Shown in pieces: positions 50,462 through 59,898 of a stretch of 64,000 bases of DNA. This DNA is from Gemmatimonadaceae bacterium. Lineage in GTDB: Bacteria; Gemmatimonadota; Gemmatimonadetes; Gemmatimonadales; Gemmatimonadaceae. Positions within the stretch are counted from its first letter, which is position 1; the number at the start of each line of letters is the position of its first letter. Below the pieces are notes generated by a model. It did not search any database and had not been told where the DNA came from. It saw only the letters and a program-made list of their open reading frames with translations. A program made the position numbers and the translations under genes. The stretch is from NCBI GenBank assembly GCA_035533015.1, contig DATLUQ010000051.1, positions 124,001 to 188,000 of the forward strand, read 5' to 3'.

Positions 50462-53125
50462 ATGACCCATTGCCGATTCCGAGCCTTCGCCGCCGCGCTC
50501 GCCCTGGTGGCCGCCGCCCTGCCGGCCCATGCGCAACGCGCCACCGCGCCCGTCTATCGCGATGCCGCGGCGCCGATCGATGCCCGCGTGCGCGACCTGA
50601 TGGGGCGTATGACCCTCGAAGACAAGTTCTGGCAGTTGTTCATGATTCCCGGGAACCGGGACGATGTCGCCGACGACTATTCGCATGGCATCTTCGGCTT
50701 GCAGATCTCCGAAGCGCCGGCCGGCGACACCGTGCCGCTCGCCGACGCGGCGCGCCGCCAGGCCGAGCGGATCAATGCCATCCAACGGTACTTCACGGAC
50801 AGTACCAGGCTCGGAATCCCGATCATTCCGTTCGACGAGGCGGTGCACGGATTGGTGCGCGAAGGGGCTACGGTTTTTCCGCAGGCGATCGCCCTGGCGG
50901 CGACGTGGGACACGACGCTCATGGGGCGCGTGGCCGGTGCCATCGCGCAGGAGACGCGCAGCCGCGGCGTCCGCCAGGTGCTCTCGCCCGTGATCAACAT
51001 CGCCAGCGATGTGCGGTGGGGCCGGGTCGAGGAGTCGTACGGCGAGGATCCGTATCTCACCTCGGCGATGGCGCGCAACTTCATCGAACCGTTCGAGCGC
51101 GCCGGCGTGATCGCGACTCCCAAACACTTCGTGGCCAACGTCGGGGAGGGCGGGCGGGACAGTTATCCGATCGATTGGGACGCCCGGGTACTGGACGAGT
51201 ACTATCTGCCGCCGTTCAAGGCGGCGGTCACGCAGGCGCACGCTGGCGCCGTGATGACCGCGTACAACTCCGTGGACGGCATTCCCGCGACGCAGAACCG
51301 CGCGCTGCTCACCGGCCAACTCAAACGCGGTTGGGGATTCACGGGGTTCGTCATCTCGGATGCGGCGGCCACGGGCGGTCCGACGGTGCTGCAGCACACC
51401 GAAGCGAGCACGGCGACGGCCACCCGGGACGCGTTCAACGCCGGCCTCGACGTGGTATTCCAGTCATCGTATCAACAATACCGGCCGTATCTCGCGGCGT
51501 TTCAGCGCGGGCTGGTGCCGCGTGCCGTCGTCGATTCGTCGGTGGCGAGGGTGCTGCGTGCCAAGTTCCGGCTCGGCCTGTTCGACCATCCCTTCGTGGA
51601 CCCCGACCGCGCCGCCGCGGAGAACGGCAGCGCCGCGCACCTTGCGCTGGCCCGGCAGGCGGCGCGCGAAGCGATCGTGCTGCTCAAGAACGACCGCGGG
51701 CTGCTGCCGTTGTCGCCGACTGTGGGCTCGGTGGCCGTGATCGGGGATGACGCGGTGGAGGCGCGGCTGGGTGGGTACAGCGGCCCAGGCCTCCGGCGGG
51801 TATCGATCCTGGATGCGCTCCGCGACCGGATGGGCAGCGCGCGTGTCCGCTACGCGCCCGGCCCGGGACGCTCGGCGGTCAAGTATGTGGTCGTGCCGGG
51901 CGCGCAACTCGCGAGCATCGAACACGGGCGCGGTGAGCCAGGCCTCCATGGAGAGTACTGGGACAACAACCGGTTCGACGGTCCGCCCCGGTTGGTGCGT
52001 ACCGATCGCGACGTGGACTTTGGATGGACGCTCAACTCACCGGGGCCGGGCATCCCCTTCGACTGGTATTCCGCGCGCTGGACGGGCGCGATCACGGTAC
52101 CCGCGGGTGGGGTGCACCGGCTCGGGGTCGAGGGCAACGACGGCTACCGGCTGTATCTCGACGGCACGTTGGTGGTGGACGACTGGAAGAAGCAGTCGTA
52201 CGGCACGCACGTGGCCGACGTGAACCTGGCGCCCGGGAGCACGCACACCATCCGCCTCGAATACTTCGAGAGCACCGGCAACGCGCGGGTGAAGCTGGTC
52301 TGGGACGCCGGGGTGCCCGATGATTGGCGGGCGGAGATCGACAGTGCGGTGGCCGCTGCGCGCGCGAGCGACGTGGCCGTCGTGGCGGTCGGCATCGAGG
52401 AAGGCGAATTCCGCGACCGCGCACTGCTGGGCCTGCCGGGACATCAGGAACAACTCATAGGCGCGGTGGCCGCGACCGGCACGCCCACGGTGGTCGTGCT
52501 CATCGGCGGCAGCGCGATCACGATGTCGGGGTGGCTGGACCGGGTGGGCGCGGTGCTCGACGCGTGGTATCCGGGCGAACAGGGCGGACCGGCGGTGGCC
52601 GACGTGCTGTTCGGCGACGCGGACCCGGCCGGCCGGCTGCCGATCACCTTTCCCGTAGCCGAGGGGCAGCTCCCCCTGGTGTACGATCATCAGCCCACCG
52701 GCCGCGGCGACGATTACGTGGATCTCACCGGGCAACCGCTCTTTCCATTCGGGTTCGGACTGAGCTATACGACGTTCGACTATTCTGGGCTCGTGATCTC
52801 GCCCGACACCATCGGCACTGCCGGCACGGCCTTCGTGCGATGCACCGTGAAGAACACGGGCGCCCGCGCCGGAGACGAGGTGGTGCAGCTCTACATTCAC
52901 GACGTGCTCGCGTCCGTCGGGCGGCCGGTCATGCAGCTCGAAGGATTCCGCCGGGTCCATCTCGAACCCGGCGATTCGGCGATGGTGACCTTCCGGCTCG
53001 ACCGCGACAAGCTCCACCTGCTCAATACGGACCGGCGTTGGGTGGTCGAGCCCGGAGCGTTCCGCGTGATGGTGGGGGCCAGTTCCAAGGACATCCGGCT
53101 CCGCGGCACGCTCACCGTTCGCTGA
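50462..53125 (+). CDS. Exported GH3 beta-glucosidase with PA14 insert
   Basis: This 887-residue glycoside hydrolase releases terminal beta-linked sugars. After a signal peptide (AAALALVAAALPAHAQ) come the GH3 N-terminal barrel with RVDLMGRMTLEDKF-like start, KHFVANVGEGG, and the nucleophile D300 in FVISDAAATGG. The GH3 C-terminal sandwich is interrupted by a PA14 carbohydrate-binding domain at about 490-617 (GLHGEYWDNNRF...YRLYLDGTLVVDDW). A fibronectin-III-like domain closes the protein. PA14-containing GH3 enzymes often prefer short beta-glucosides or xylosides. The ATG gives MTHCRFRAFAAAL. Monocistronic. Confidence 0.93.
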   Translation: MTHCRFRAFAAALALVAAALPAHAQRATAPVYRDAAAPIDARVRDLMGRMTLEDKFWQLFMIPGNRDDVADDYSHGIFGLQISEAPAGDTVPLADAARRQAERINAIQRYFTDSTRLGIPIIPFDEAVHGLVREGATVFPQAIALAATWDTTLMGRVAGAIAQETRSRGVRQVLSPVINIASDVRWGRVEESYGEDPYLTSAMARNFIEPFERAGVIATPKHFVANVGEGGRDSYPIDWDARVLDEYYLPPFKAAVTQAHAGAVMTAYNSVDGIPATQNRALLTGQLKRGWGFTGFVISDAAATGGPTVLQHTEASTATATRDAFNAGLDVVFQSSYQQYRPYLAAFQRGLVPRAVVDSSVARVLRAKFRLGLFDHPFVDPDRAAAENGSAAHLALARQAAREAIVLLKNDRGLLPLSPTVGSVAVIGDDAVEARLGGYSGPGLRRVSILDALRDRMGSARVRYAPGPGRSAVKYVVVPGAQLASIEHGRGEPGLHGEYWDNNRFDGPPRLVRTDRDVDFGWTLNSPGPGIPFDWYSARWTGAITVPAGGVHRLGVEGNDGYRLYLDGTLVVDDWKKQSYGTHVADVNLAPGSTHTIRLEYFESTGNARVKLVWDAGVPDDWRAEIDSAVAAARASDVAVVAVGIEEGEFRDRALLGLPGHQEQLIGAVAATGTPTVVVLIGGSAITMSGWLDRVGAVLDAWYPGEQGGPAVADVLFGDADPAGRLPITFPVAEGQLPLVYDHQPTGRGDDYVDLTGQPLFPFGFGLSYTTFDYSGLVISPDTIGTAGTAFVRCTVKNTGARAGDEVVQLYIHDVLASVGRPVMQLEGFRRVHLEPGDSAMVTFRLDRDKLHLLNTDRRWVVEPGAFRVMVGASSKDIRLRGTLTVR

Positions 53126-53144
53126 GCGCCGGCCGCCGCCGCGG

Positions 53145-55118
53145 CTACGCGTCGCGCGCCGTGGCCGCTGACAGCGTCTCGAAGTTCTCGCTGGCCGCGG
53201 TCCAACGCGCGAGCGCGGCGTCCAGCGTCCGCTTTCGCGTCTCCAAACTGACCCCCAAGCGTCTGGCCTCCACCACTCCATCGGGCCGGGCATAGAGTCC
53301 GGGATCCTCGAGCGCCGTCGTAAGGGACTGCACCTCGGCCTCCACCCGCTCGACATCCGCCTCAGCGTCGCCGAGTTCGCGCTCGGCGGCGCGCAGGAGC
53401 TTGCGGGGATCGGGCCGATCGGATACGCCCGCTTGGTCCCGCTTGCCGGCCGTGACGCGCTTGCGCTCGTGCACCCGACGTAGCGCCTGATCCTCGGCCG
53501 CGCGTACCGAGGCGGCGTGTGCGCGTTCGGCGCTCACCCCCTCCCAGTCGGCGAATCCGTCGTTGAATTCGGTGATGTGCCGCTCATGCAGCACCCACAC
53601 CTTGGTGGTCAACGCGCGCAGCAGTTCGCGGTCGTGGCTCACCAGGATCACCGTGCCGTCGTAGGCGTCGACGGCGTCTTCCAGCGCCTCGATCGATTCG
53701 ACGTCGAGGTGGTTGGTGGGTTCATCCAGCACCATCAGATTGGCCCGGGAGAGCATGAGCATGGCGAGCGCCACGCGGGCGCGCTCGCCGCCCGACAGTG
53801 TGTCGACGCGGCGTTGCACCTCGTCACCCGAGAAGCCGAACCGTCCGAGGTGCCCCTGCACGAACCGTCGTTCCCAGGTGGGGCGCAGATCCTCGATCAC
53901 GCCGTAGATGGTCTTATCGAGTGGCACCTGCGAGAGGTCCTGACGGTACCAGCCGGCGTCGATCGAATTGCCGATACGCAGCTCGCCGCCGGCCACCGGA
54001 TGCTCCCCGAACAGCGCCCGGATGAGGGTCGTCTTGCCGGCCCCGTTGGGGCCGACAAGTCCCAGGACGTCGCCGCGCATGAGCGTACCGTTGAAGTGTT
54101 CCACGAGCACGCGGTCGCCCACCTTGACCGTGACGTCGGTAGCCTGCACCACGCGGTCGCCGCCCCGCTGGTGCACATCGAAGCGCAGCGCCATCGCGTC
54201 GTCGCCTTCCACCGGGGCACTCAGGCGCGGCAGTCGCTCGAGCCGCTTGCGTCGTCCCTTGGCCTGGCGCGTGTTCTGGCCGGCGAGGTTGCGCGCGATG
54301 TAGTCGCTCTCCTGAGCGATCACGCGCTGCTGCTGCTCGAAGGCGCGTTGCTGCGTGAGCCGGCGTTCTGCGCGCTGCTGCACGAAGGCGTTATAGCCGG
54401 CGGCATATGGCGTGGCCGATCCGCCCTCGAAGTGCAGGACGTGGTCCACGGTGCCGGCCAGGAAGGCACGGTCGTGGCTCACCAGCAGCACCGTCTTGTC
54501 GATGTCTTTGATGTATTGTTCGAGCCACTGCGTGGTCTCGAGATCCAGATGGTTGGTGGGTTCGTCGAGGAGCAACACCTGGGCGTTGCTCATTAATTGG
54601 CGGGCCAGCCCCAGCCGGCCGCGTTCGCCGCCGCTCAACACGCCGACGGGAGTCGTGCGCGCCTTCGCGGGGTCGAACCCGAGCCCATGGAGCACCGCGT
54701 CGATGCGCGACGTAACGGCGTATCCGCCTTCGTGCTCGAACCGTTCGAGGTCGCGGCCGTAACGATCCATGGCCGCCGGTGAGGAGTCGTGGGCGAGGGC
54801 GGCGGCCTGGTCCACCAGCGACCGCTCGAGGGTGAGGAGCTCGTGCAGCTCACCGGCCGCGGCCTCCCACACCGTGATCGCCTCGCCAAAGTCGCGATGC
54901 TGCTCGAGCAGCGATGCGCGCGTGCCGGGTTGCCGTGCGATCGCACCGCGGGTGGGCTCCATCTCGCCGGTGAGTAAGCGGAAGAGCGTTGTCTTGCCGG
55001 TGCCGTTGCGGCCGACGATGCCCCACCGGTCGCCGGCTCCCACGGTGAACGTGACGTCGGAGAACAGCATGGTGGCGCCGAAATCGACGCCCACGCCGGA
55101 GAAGGAGATGAGGGTCAT
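53145..55118 (-). CDS. ABC-F family ATPase (Uup-like)
   Basis: This 657-residue soluble protein has two ABC ATPase domains and no membrane part. Walker A motifs are GRNGTGKTT and GPNGAGKTT; signatures LSGGERGRLGLA and LSGGERARVALA; Walker B LLLDEPTNHLD and MVLDEPTNHLD. The inter-domain linker (about 240-310) is charged and helical, and a C-terminal coiled coil (RELGDAEADVERVEAEVQ) follows, as in Uup or EttA-like ribosome factors. ABC-F proteins act on stalled or antibiotic-bound ribosomes. The tail favours Uup-type over EttA; resistance function cannot be judged here. Confidence 0.92.
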   Translation of the reverse strand: MTLISFSGVGVDFGATMLFSDVTFTVGAGDRWGIVGRNGTGKTTLFRLLTGEMEPTRGAIARQPGTRASLLEQHRDFGEAITVWEAAAGELHELLTLERSLVDQAAALAHDSSPAAMDRYGRDLERFEHEGGYAVTSRIDAVLHGLGFDPAKARTTPVGVLSGGERGRLGLARQLMSNAQVLLLDEPTNHLDLETTQWLEQYIKDIDKTVLLVSHDRAFLAGTVDHVLHFEGGSATPYAAGYNAFVQQRAERRLTQQRAFEQQQRVIAQESDYIARNLAGQNTRQAKGRRKRLERLPRLSAPVEGDDAMALRFDVHQRGGDRVVQATDVTVKVGDRVLVEHFNGTLMRGDVLGLVGPNGAGKTTLIRALFGEHPVAGGELRIGNSIDAGWYRQDLSQVPLDKTIYGVIEDLRPTWERRFVQGHLGRFGFSGDEVQRRVDTLSGGERARVALAMLMLSRANLMVLDEPTNHLDVESIEALEDAVDAYDGTVILVSHDRELLRALTTKVWVLHERHITEFNDGFADWEGVSAERAHAASVRAAEDQALRRVHERKRVTAGKRDQAGVSDRPDPRKLLRAAERELGDAEADVERVEAEVQSLTTALEDPGLYARPDGVVEARRLGVSLETRKRTLDAALARWTAASENFETLSAATARDA

Positions 55119-55188
55119 CGGTTGGGATACCGTGCGGCGCGGCGGCCTGCCGCAGCGCCAGAAGTGCCCGCTACGTGAGTCATGTGGC

Positions 55189-55926
55189 TCACCCGGCCGA
55201 AGGCCGATTCCATTTGCGTCCCGTCTTGCAGACGTTGCGGACGGGGCATGCCTCGCACCGCGCCACGCGCGCCGTGCACACCAGCGCTCCGAGTTCCATC
55301 AGGGCCTGATTGTGCACCCAGGTCGCCCTACCGGTGCGGGGGAGCACCCGTTCGGCAATCAACCACAGGATGCTGAGATCGCGAGGCCGCTTGGGGTCGC
55401 GCTTGGGTGCGAACGCGCGGGTCAGCACCCGGGCGACGTTGGTGTCCACGGCAGCCGTCCGGCGCTCGAAGGCAAAGCTCGCCACGGCGCCGGCGGTGTA
55501 CGCGCCGACGCCGGGCAGGGCGCGGAGCTCATCGGGATGGGCCGGCAGCACACCGTGGCCGTTCGCCGTGACGTGCTTGGCCAATGCGTGCAGATTGCGG
55601 GCCCGCGCGTAATAGCCGAGCCCCTCCCACGCCTCCCGGACGCGCCTCGGCGTCGCGCTGGCCAACTCGTGAACGGTCGGGAAGGAGGTGAGAAATCGAG
55701 GATAGAACTCGAGCACGCGTGACACCTGCGTTTGCTGGAGCATCAACTCCGACACGAGCACCTCGTACGCGTTGCGCGTGCGGCGCCACGGAAGGTCGCG
55801 ATGGCTGCGGCGGTACCAGGCACGCAGCCGCCGCGAGAACTCGCGTGCCGCCATTACGTCCACGCGCGATGCGCGGGACCGGGCGGCGGACGTGGACTTC
55901 GCGGCGGTGGATGGTGACCGTGGCAT
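55189..55926 (-). CDS. mutY: A/G-specific adenine glycosylase, short form
   Basis: This repair glycosylase removes adenine mispaired with 8-oxoguanine. The catalytic E60 lies in LVSELMLQQTQVSRV and D161 in AAVDTNVARVL, with HhH LPGVGAYTAGAVASFAF between them. The 4Fe-4S cluster ligands are C217, C224, C227 and C233 (Cx6Cx2Cx5C). It ends 12 residues after the cluster, so the C-terminal NUDIX-like domain that recognises 8-oxoG in typical MutY (~350 residues) is missing. An alternative start is M25, which would remove a basic tail. Located downstream of the VWA gene's end on the same strand. Confidence 0.92.
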   Translation of the reverse strand: MPRSPSTAAKSTSAARSRASRVDVMAAREFSRRLRAWYRRSHRDLPWRRTRNAYEVLVSELMLQQTQVSRVLEFYPRFLTSFPTVHELASATPRRVREAWEGLGYYARARNLHALAKHVTANGHGVLPAHPDELRALPGVGAYTAGAVASFAFERRTAAVDTNVARVLTRAFAPKRDPKRPRDLSILWLIAERVLPRTGRATWVHNQALMELGALVCTARVARCEACPVRNVCKTGRKWNRPSAG

Positions 55927-55990
55927 CAGGAATAGGGGGCGTGCGGATTGCCGGGCCCCGAAACCTAATCCCGGAGGCGCTCGCAGGCGG

Positions 55991-57271
55991 CTACGAGACC
56001 TTGCGTGTCTTCCGCTTGAGGAAGTCCATCAGAATGAACTGCCCCAGGGTCAGCGTGGTGGTGAAGTAGGCCTTGCCGCGGCTGATCTCCGAGACGCGCT
56101 TCACGAACTCCACCAGGGCACGGTCGCGGGCCAGCATGAAGGTGTTGATCACGATCCCGCTCTGCCGGCATCGCGCCACCTCTTTGAGGGTCTCGGTGAT
56201 CACCGTGAGGTCGAGGCCGAAGGCATTCTTGTAGATCTGCCCATCAGGCATCGTGAGCGCACTCGGCTTGCCGTCGGTGATCATGACGATCTGCCGCATG
56301 TCCTTCTTCTGTGCCAACAGCAGGCGCTGAGCCAACTTGAGTCCCTGGGCGGTGTTCGTGTGGTACGGCCCGACCTGCGCCGACGCGAGCGTCGCGATCG
56401 GGATCTCCTCGGCCGAGTCGTGGAACAGGACCACTTTGAGTGTGTCGCCTGGGAACTGCGTGCGGATGAGGTGGGTCAGGGCCAGCGCGACCTTCTTGGC
56501 CGGCGTGAACCGGTCCTCGCCATAGAGGATCATCGAGTGCGAGCAGTCCAGCATGAGCACCGTGGCGCACGACGAGCGGTACTCGGCCTGGCGGACCATG
56601 AGGTCGCCGTAGTCGAGGTCGATCGGCACCTCGAGCTTGCCCGTGCGGGCGAGGGCGTTCTTGAGCGTCTCGTTCACGTCCAGGTTGAGTACATCACCAA
56701 ACTCATAAGGCTTGCTCCAGCCGTCGGACTCGATGCCGGTGGCGAGGTGTGGCGTCTCGTGGCTGCCGGCGCTCGACTTGCCGAGCGAGCCGAGCAGGCT
56801 ACGGAGGGTCTTGTAGCCGAGGAAGTCGATGCCCTTCTCGGTGAGGTTGAACTGGACGTCGCGGGCTGCCGCCTGGGCGAGACTGCCAGGCCCCTCGACG
56901 GGTTGGTGGCCGCCCGGCATCTGAGGCGGGGCCTCGAGGTTCAGGAACCCTTCGTCGATCAGGCGCTGGACGAGTTCGTCGAGCAGCTTGGCGAGCTTGG
57001 CCTGTGCCGCCTCGTCTCCCTCGCCGCGTAGCGCTTCGAGCATCTCGGGGGTGAACTGTCCGCTCTCGATGAGCGCATTGAGGATCGCCTGGCGGAGGGC
57101 GTCGAGAGAGCGGTCGCGTTCTTCGTTGAACTCGAAGTTGCCCTGGAAGGGCAGGTTGTCGCCGGCAAATCCAGACTGCAGCAGGAAATCGGCGAGCTTG
57201 TCGAGCAGGGCCTGGAGGTCCACCTGGTCGGCGGCTTCAGGACTGAACTTGGTATACGTGTGGAATCGCAT
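55991..57271 (-). CDS. VWA domain protein (partner of the MoxR-like ATPase)
   Basis: This 426-residue cytoplasmic protein has an N-terminal helical region (1-230) and a C-terminal von Willebrand A domain. The MIDAS metal site is complete: D242-C-S244-H-S246 in [11 protein letters not shown], a Thr in [11 protein letters not shown] and Asp in [10 protein letters not shown]. Proteins of this kind pair with MoxR/magnesium-chelatase-type AAA ATPases, and such an ATPase is encoded about 4 kb away at 61.1-62.5 kb. The pair is thought to act as a chaperone inserting metal or remodelling a target. No target is evident. Confidence 0.85.
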   Translation of the reverse strand: MRFHTYTKFSPEAADQVDLQALLDKLADFLLQSGFAGDNLPFQGNFEFNEERDRSLDALRQAILNALIESGQFTPEMLEALRGEGDEAAQAKLAKLLDELVQRLIDEGFLNLEAPPQMPGGHQPVEGPGSLAQAAARDVQFNLTEKGIDFLGYKTLRSLLGSLGKSSAGSHETPHLATGIESDGWSKPYEFGDVLNLDVNETLKNALARTGKLEVPIDLDYGDLMVRQAEYRSSCATVLMLDCSHSMILYGEDRFTPAKKVALALTHLIRTQFPGDTLKVVLFHDSAEEIPIATLASAQVGPYHTNTAQGLKLAQRLLLAQKKDMRQIVMITDGKPSALTMPDGQIYKNAFGLDLTVITETLKEVARCRQSGIVINTFMLARDRALVEFVKRVSEISRGKAYFTTTLTLGQFILMDFLKRKTRKVS

Positions 57272-57463
57272 CCGCGGGCTCCTCTCTCCAACAATACCCG
57301 CGGCCGGGAAGGAGTGCCAAGCCGGGTCAGTATCCGAGGCGTGGTGGTGCGTGAATTCCGGGTCGGCCGGATCGTGGACGCTGCGGTCACGGTCGAGGTC
57401 AGGACTGCGGAAGCCATCTCAGCGCGAGCGTCCGCCGGCGGCTCGGTCCGAGCCGAGTCGGCG

Positions 57464-57469
57464 TATATT
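57464..57469 (+). promoter_or_regulatory. -10-like TATATT directly before the MFS gene
   Basis: TATATT ends 6 nt before the ATG (TATATT-GGTTGG-ATG), putting the predicted transcription start on the start codon. There is no purine-rich ribosome site. It is the clearest of several such boxes in the window. Confidence 0.5.
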
Positions 57470-57475
57470 GGTTGG

Positions 57476-58693
57476 ATGCCGACGGCGAATCCGTTTCGGG
57501 CCCTGGTCAAGCACCGGAACTTCCGGCTGTTCTGGTTCGGTCAGACGCTGTCGCTCGTCGGCACCTGGATGCAGACGATGGCACTGGGGTGGCTCGCCCT
57601 CCAACTCTCGAACAGCCCGTTCGTGGTGGGCCTCGTCGCTTCCGCCTCATCGTGGCCCATCGTCGGCTTCTCGCTGTTCACGGGCGTACTCGTGGACCGC
57701 AGCGACCGACTCAAGCTGGTGCAGGTGGGGCAGATCCTCTTTCTCGTGCAGGCCGTCGCGCTGTGGTGGATCTCGTGGTCGGGCGCAGCCACGGTCTGGT
57801 GGTTGGTCGTGCTGGCCTTCGCGAACGGCCTCATCAACGCCGTGGAGATCCCGGCGCGGCAGTCCCTGATGGTCGAGTTGGTTGGCCGTGAGGACTTGCG
57901 CGACGCCATCGCCCTCAATTCGAGCGGCTTCAACCTGGCGCGCATCGTGGGGCCGGCGCTCGGCGCCGCTGCGATCGCCCAGCTCGGCATCTCATGGTGC
58001 TTCGGGCTGAATGCGCTGAGCTACGTGGCCGTATTGATCGCGCTGTACATGATACGAATTCCAGAATGGCGGCCCGCAGCACCCGTGGCGTCACCGCTGG
58101 CCGGCGCGGTGGAAGGGGTGCGCTACCTGCGCGACACGAAGCCGGTGGCGGCGATGCTGAAGGTGGTGGCCGTGTACTCCGTGCTCGGGGTGCCGTACCT
58201 GACGCTCATGCCGGTCGTGGCGCGTGACCGGCTGCACATGGGCGCCGGCGGCTACGGCCTGCTGCTGGCCTGTGTCGGGGTCGGCGGCCTGGGCGGTGCG
58301 CTCTGGCTGGCCGCGGTCGGGGGCAACTTCGAGCGGGGCCGTCTCTGGGAGCACGGCACGCGGGCCTATGCGCTGCTCCTCGTGCTGTTCGGGCTCGTGT
58401 ACACCCCGGCCATGGCGTACCCCGTGCTGTTCGTGGTGGGCTTCGCCATGATCGTGAGCGGTGCGCTGGCCAACTCGATCCTGCAATCGATCGTGCCCGA
58501 CGACATGCGCGGGCGCCTCATGGCCGCCTACTCGTTCGTGGTCGTCGGTCTGTCGCAAGCGGTCGGCTCCCTGATCGCCGGCACGATCGCCGAACGCCTG
58601 GGCGACCAACTGGCCATTTCTGGCACCGCGGCCATCATTCTGGCGTATTGTATGTGGGCGTTCCGCAAGAGCCCGGAAATGAGAACCCTCTAA
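57476..58693 (+). CDS. MFS transporter (EntS/YfiS-like)
   Basis: This 405-residue inner-membrane exporter has about 12 transmembrane helices. The start MPTANPFRALVKHRNFRLFWFGQ and the motif-A region GVLVDRSDRLKLVQ are typical of the EntS-like branch of the major facilitator superfamily, which exports siderophores or drugs. IVPDDMRGRLMAAYSFVVVG is the matching C-half signature. The substrate is unknown. It is divergent from the VWA gene; the unknown zinc-ribbon protein follows after 69 nt on the same strand. Confidence 0.9.
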   Translation: MPTANPFRALVKHRNFRLFWFGQTLSLVGTWMQTMALGWLALQLSNSPFVVGLVASASSWPIVGFSLFTGVLVDRSDRLKLVQVGQILFLVQAVALWWISWSGAATVWWLVVLAFANGLINAVEIPARQSLMVELVGREDLRDAIALNSSGFNLARIVGPALGAAAIAQLGISWCFGLNALSYVAVLIALYMIRIPEWRPAAPVASPLAGAVEGVRYLRDTKPVAAMLKVVAVYSVLGVPYLTLMPVVARDRLHMGAGGYGLLLACVGVGGLGGALWLAAVGGNFERGRLWEHGTRAYALLLVLFGLVYTPAMAYPVLFVVGFAMIVSGALANSILQSIVPDDMRGRLMAAYSFVVVGLSQAVGSLIAGTIAERLGDQLAISGTAAIILAYCMWAFRKSPEMRTL

Positions 58694-58762
58694 GCCCACC
58701 GTTCGCGGCCCGCCGAATGCCCGGCGTCGTGAGCCGTCGGCATTCATCCAAGAGCAGTCTGC

Positions 58763-59887
58763 TTGTATTCCACCTGCTTGTTCTGCAACTCGAACCTCGG
58801 CAGCAACGAAGTGATCGAGCATTTCCCGGTGGGCCGCCGCCTGGCGTTCGACGCCACCACCGGCCGCCTGTGGGTGGTGTGCCGCAAGTGCGAGCGCTGG
58901 AACCTGAGCCCGCTCGAGGAACGCTGGGAAGCGATCGAGGAGTGCGAGCGCGCGTTCCGTGACACGAAGCTGCGCGCCTCCACCGATAACATCGGGTTGG
59001 CGCGCGTGAGCGAAGGGCTGGAGTTGGTGCGCATCGGCCGGCCCGACCGGCCGGAGATGGCCGCGTGGCGCTACGGCGACCAGTTCGGGCACCGCCGGCG
59101 CCGGTACTACACGTACGCGGGCGTCGGCGTGGCAGCGGTGGCCGGCATCTATGTGGTGGGCCCGGCGCTCGGCCTCTACGCGATCGGCGGCGGTGCCTTC
59201 CTGGGACAGACGCCGCAACTGTTCGCGCAGATCTATCGGCGCGCCTTCGGCCGCGTGAAGGTGCCGATGCCGTGGATGGAGAAGCCGCTCGTGCTCGAGG
59301 CCGAGCAGGTGGCGAAGGTCAATCTGGTCGCCGACGACAACCCGTTGGGGTGGGCGCTGCGCGTGCCGGTGTCGCGCAAGAGGTTCGTGCTCCCCGACGA
59401 GCCGCGGCGGCTCGGCGATCCGCCTCTGCCGCGCCTCGAATACACGGAACGCGTGCCGCACGCGGCGACCGGGAAGCGCAAGACGAGCGCCCTGTTCGTG
59501 GGCGACGAAGCGATTCGCGTGGCTGGCAAGATCCTGCCCAAGATCAACATGAGCGGTGCGGGCAAGGACGACGTCCAGCGGGCCGTGAGGCTGATCGAGG
59601 ACGACGCCAGCCCGCACCGGCTGTTCGGCACCCAGGCGCCGCGCGCGATTGCCGGCTCGGAAGCTCTGGCCGCCAAGGGACGGCGAATCAAGGAAATTCC
59701 CAAGCCGATGCGGTTGGCGCTGGAAATGACGCTGCACGAGGACACCGAGCGGCGCGCTCTGGAGGGCGAATTGGCGATGCTGGAAGCCGCGTGGAAGGAG
59801 GCCGACGAGATCGCCCGCATCTCGGACAACCTCCTGCTTCCCGATGAAGTGGAGGGCTGGCTCGCCCGCCTCAAACGGCGCCGGTAA
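58763..59887 (+). CDS. Zinc-ribbon membrane protein of unknown function
   Basis: This 374-residue protein starts at TTG (YSTCLFCNSNLGSN). The N-terminal ~50 residues hold two CxxC pairs, C5/C8 and VVCRKCERW, giving a zinc ribbon with an intervening loop. A helical stretch (SPLEERWEAIEECERAFRDTK) leads to one hydrophobic segment (YAGVGVAAVAGIYVVGPALGLYAIGGGAF), then a long cytoplasmic or periplasmic part rich in charged residues. The C-terminus is helical (EMTLHEDTERRALEGELAMLEAAWKEADEIAR). No family recognised. It sits in the ATPase/VWA neighbourhood. Confidence 0.7.
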   Translation: MYSTCLFCNSNLGSNEVIEHFPVGRRLAFDATTGRLWVVCRKCERWNLSPLEERWEAIEECERAFRDTKLRASTDNIGLARVSEGLELVRIGRPDRPEMAAWRYGDQFGHRRRRYYTYAGVGVAAVAGIYVVGPALGLYAIGGGAFLGQTPQLFAQIYRRAFGRVKVPMPWMEKPLVLEAEQVAKVNLVADDNPLGWALRVPVSRKRFVLPDEPRRLGDPPLPRLEYTERVPHAATGKRKTSALFVGDEAIRVAGKILPKINMSGAGKDDVQRAVRLIEDDASPHRLFGTQAPRAIAGSEALAAKGRRIKEIPKPMRLALEMTLHEDTERRALEGELAMLEAAWKEADEIARISDNLLLPDEVEGWLARLKRRR

Positions 59888-59898
59888 GGCGCCGCGGA

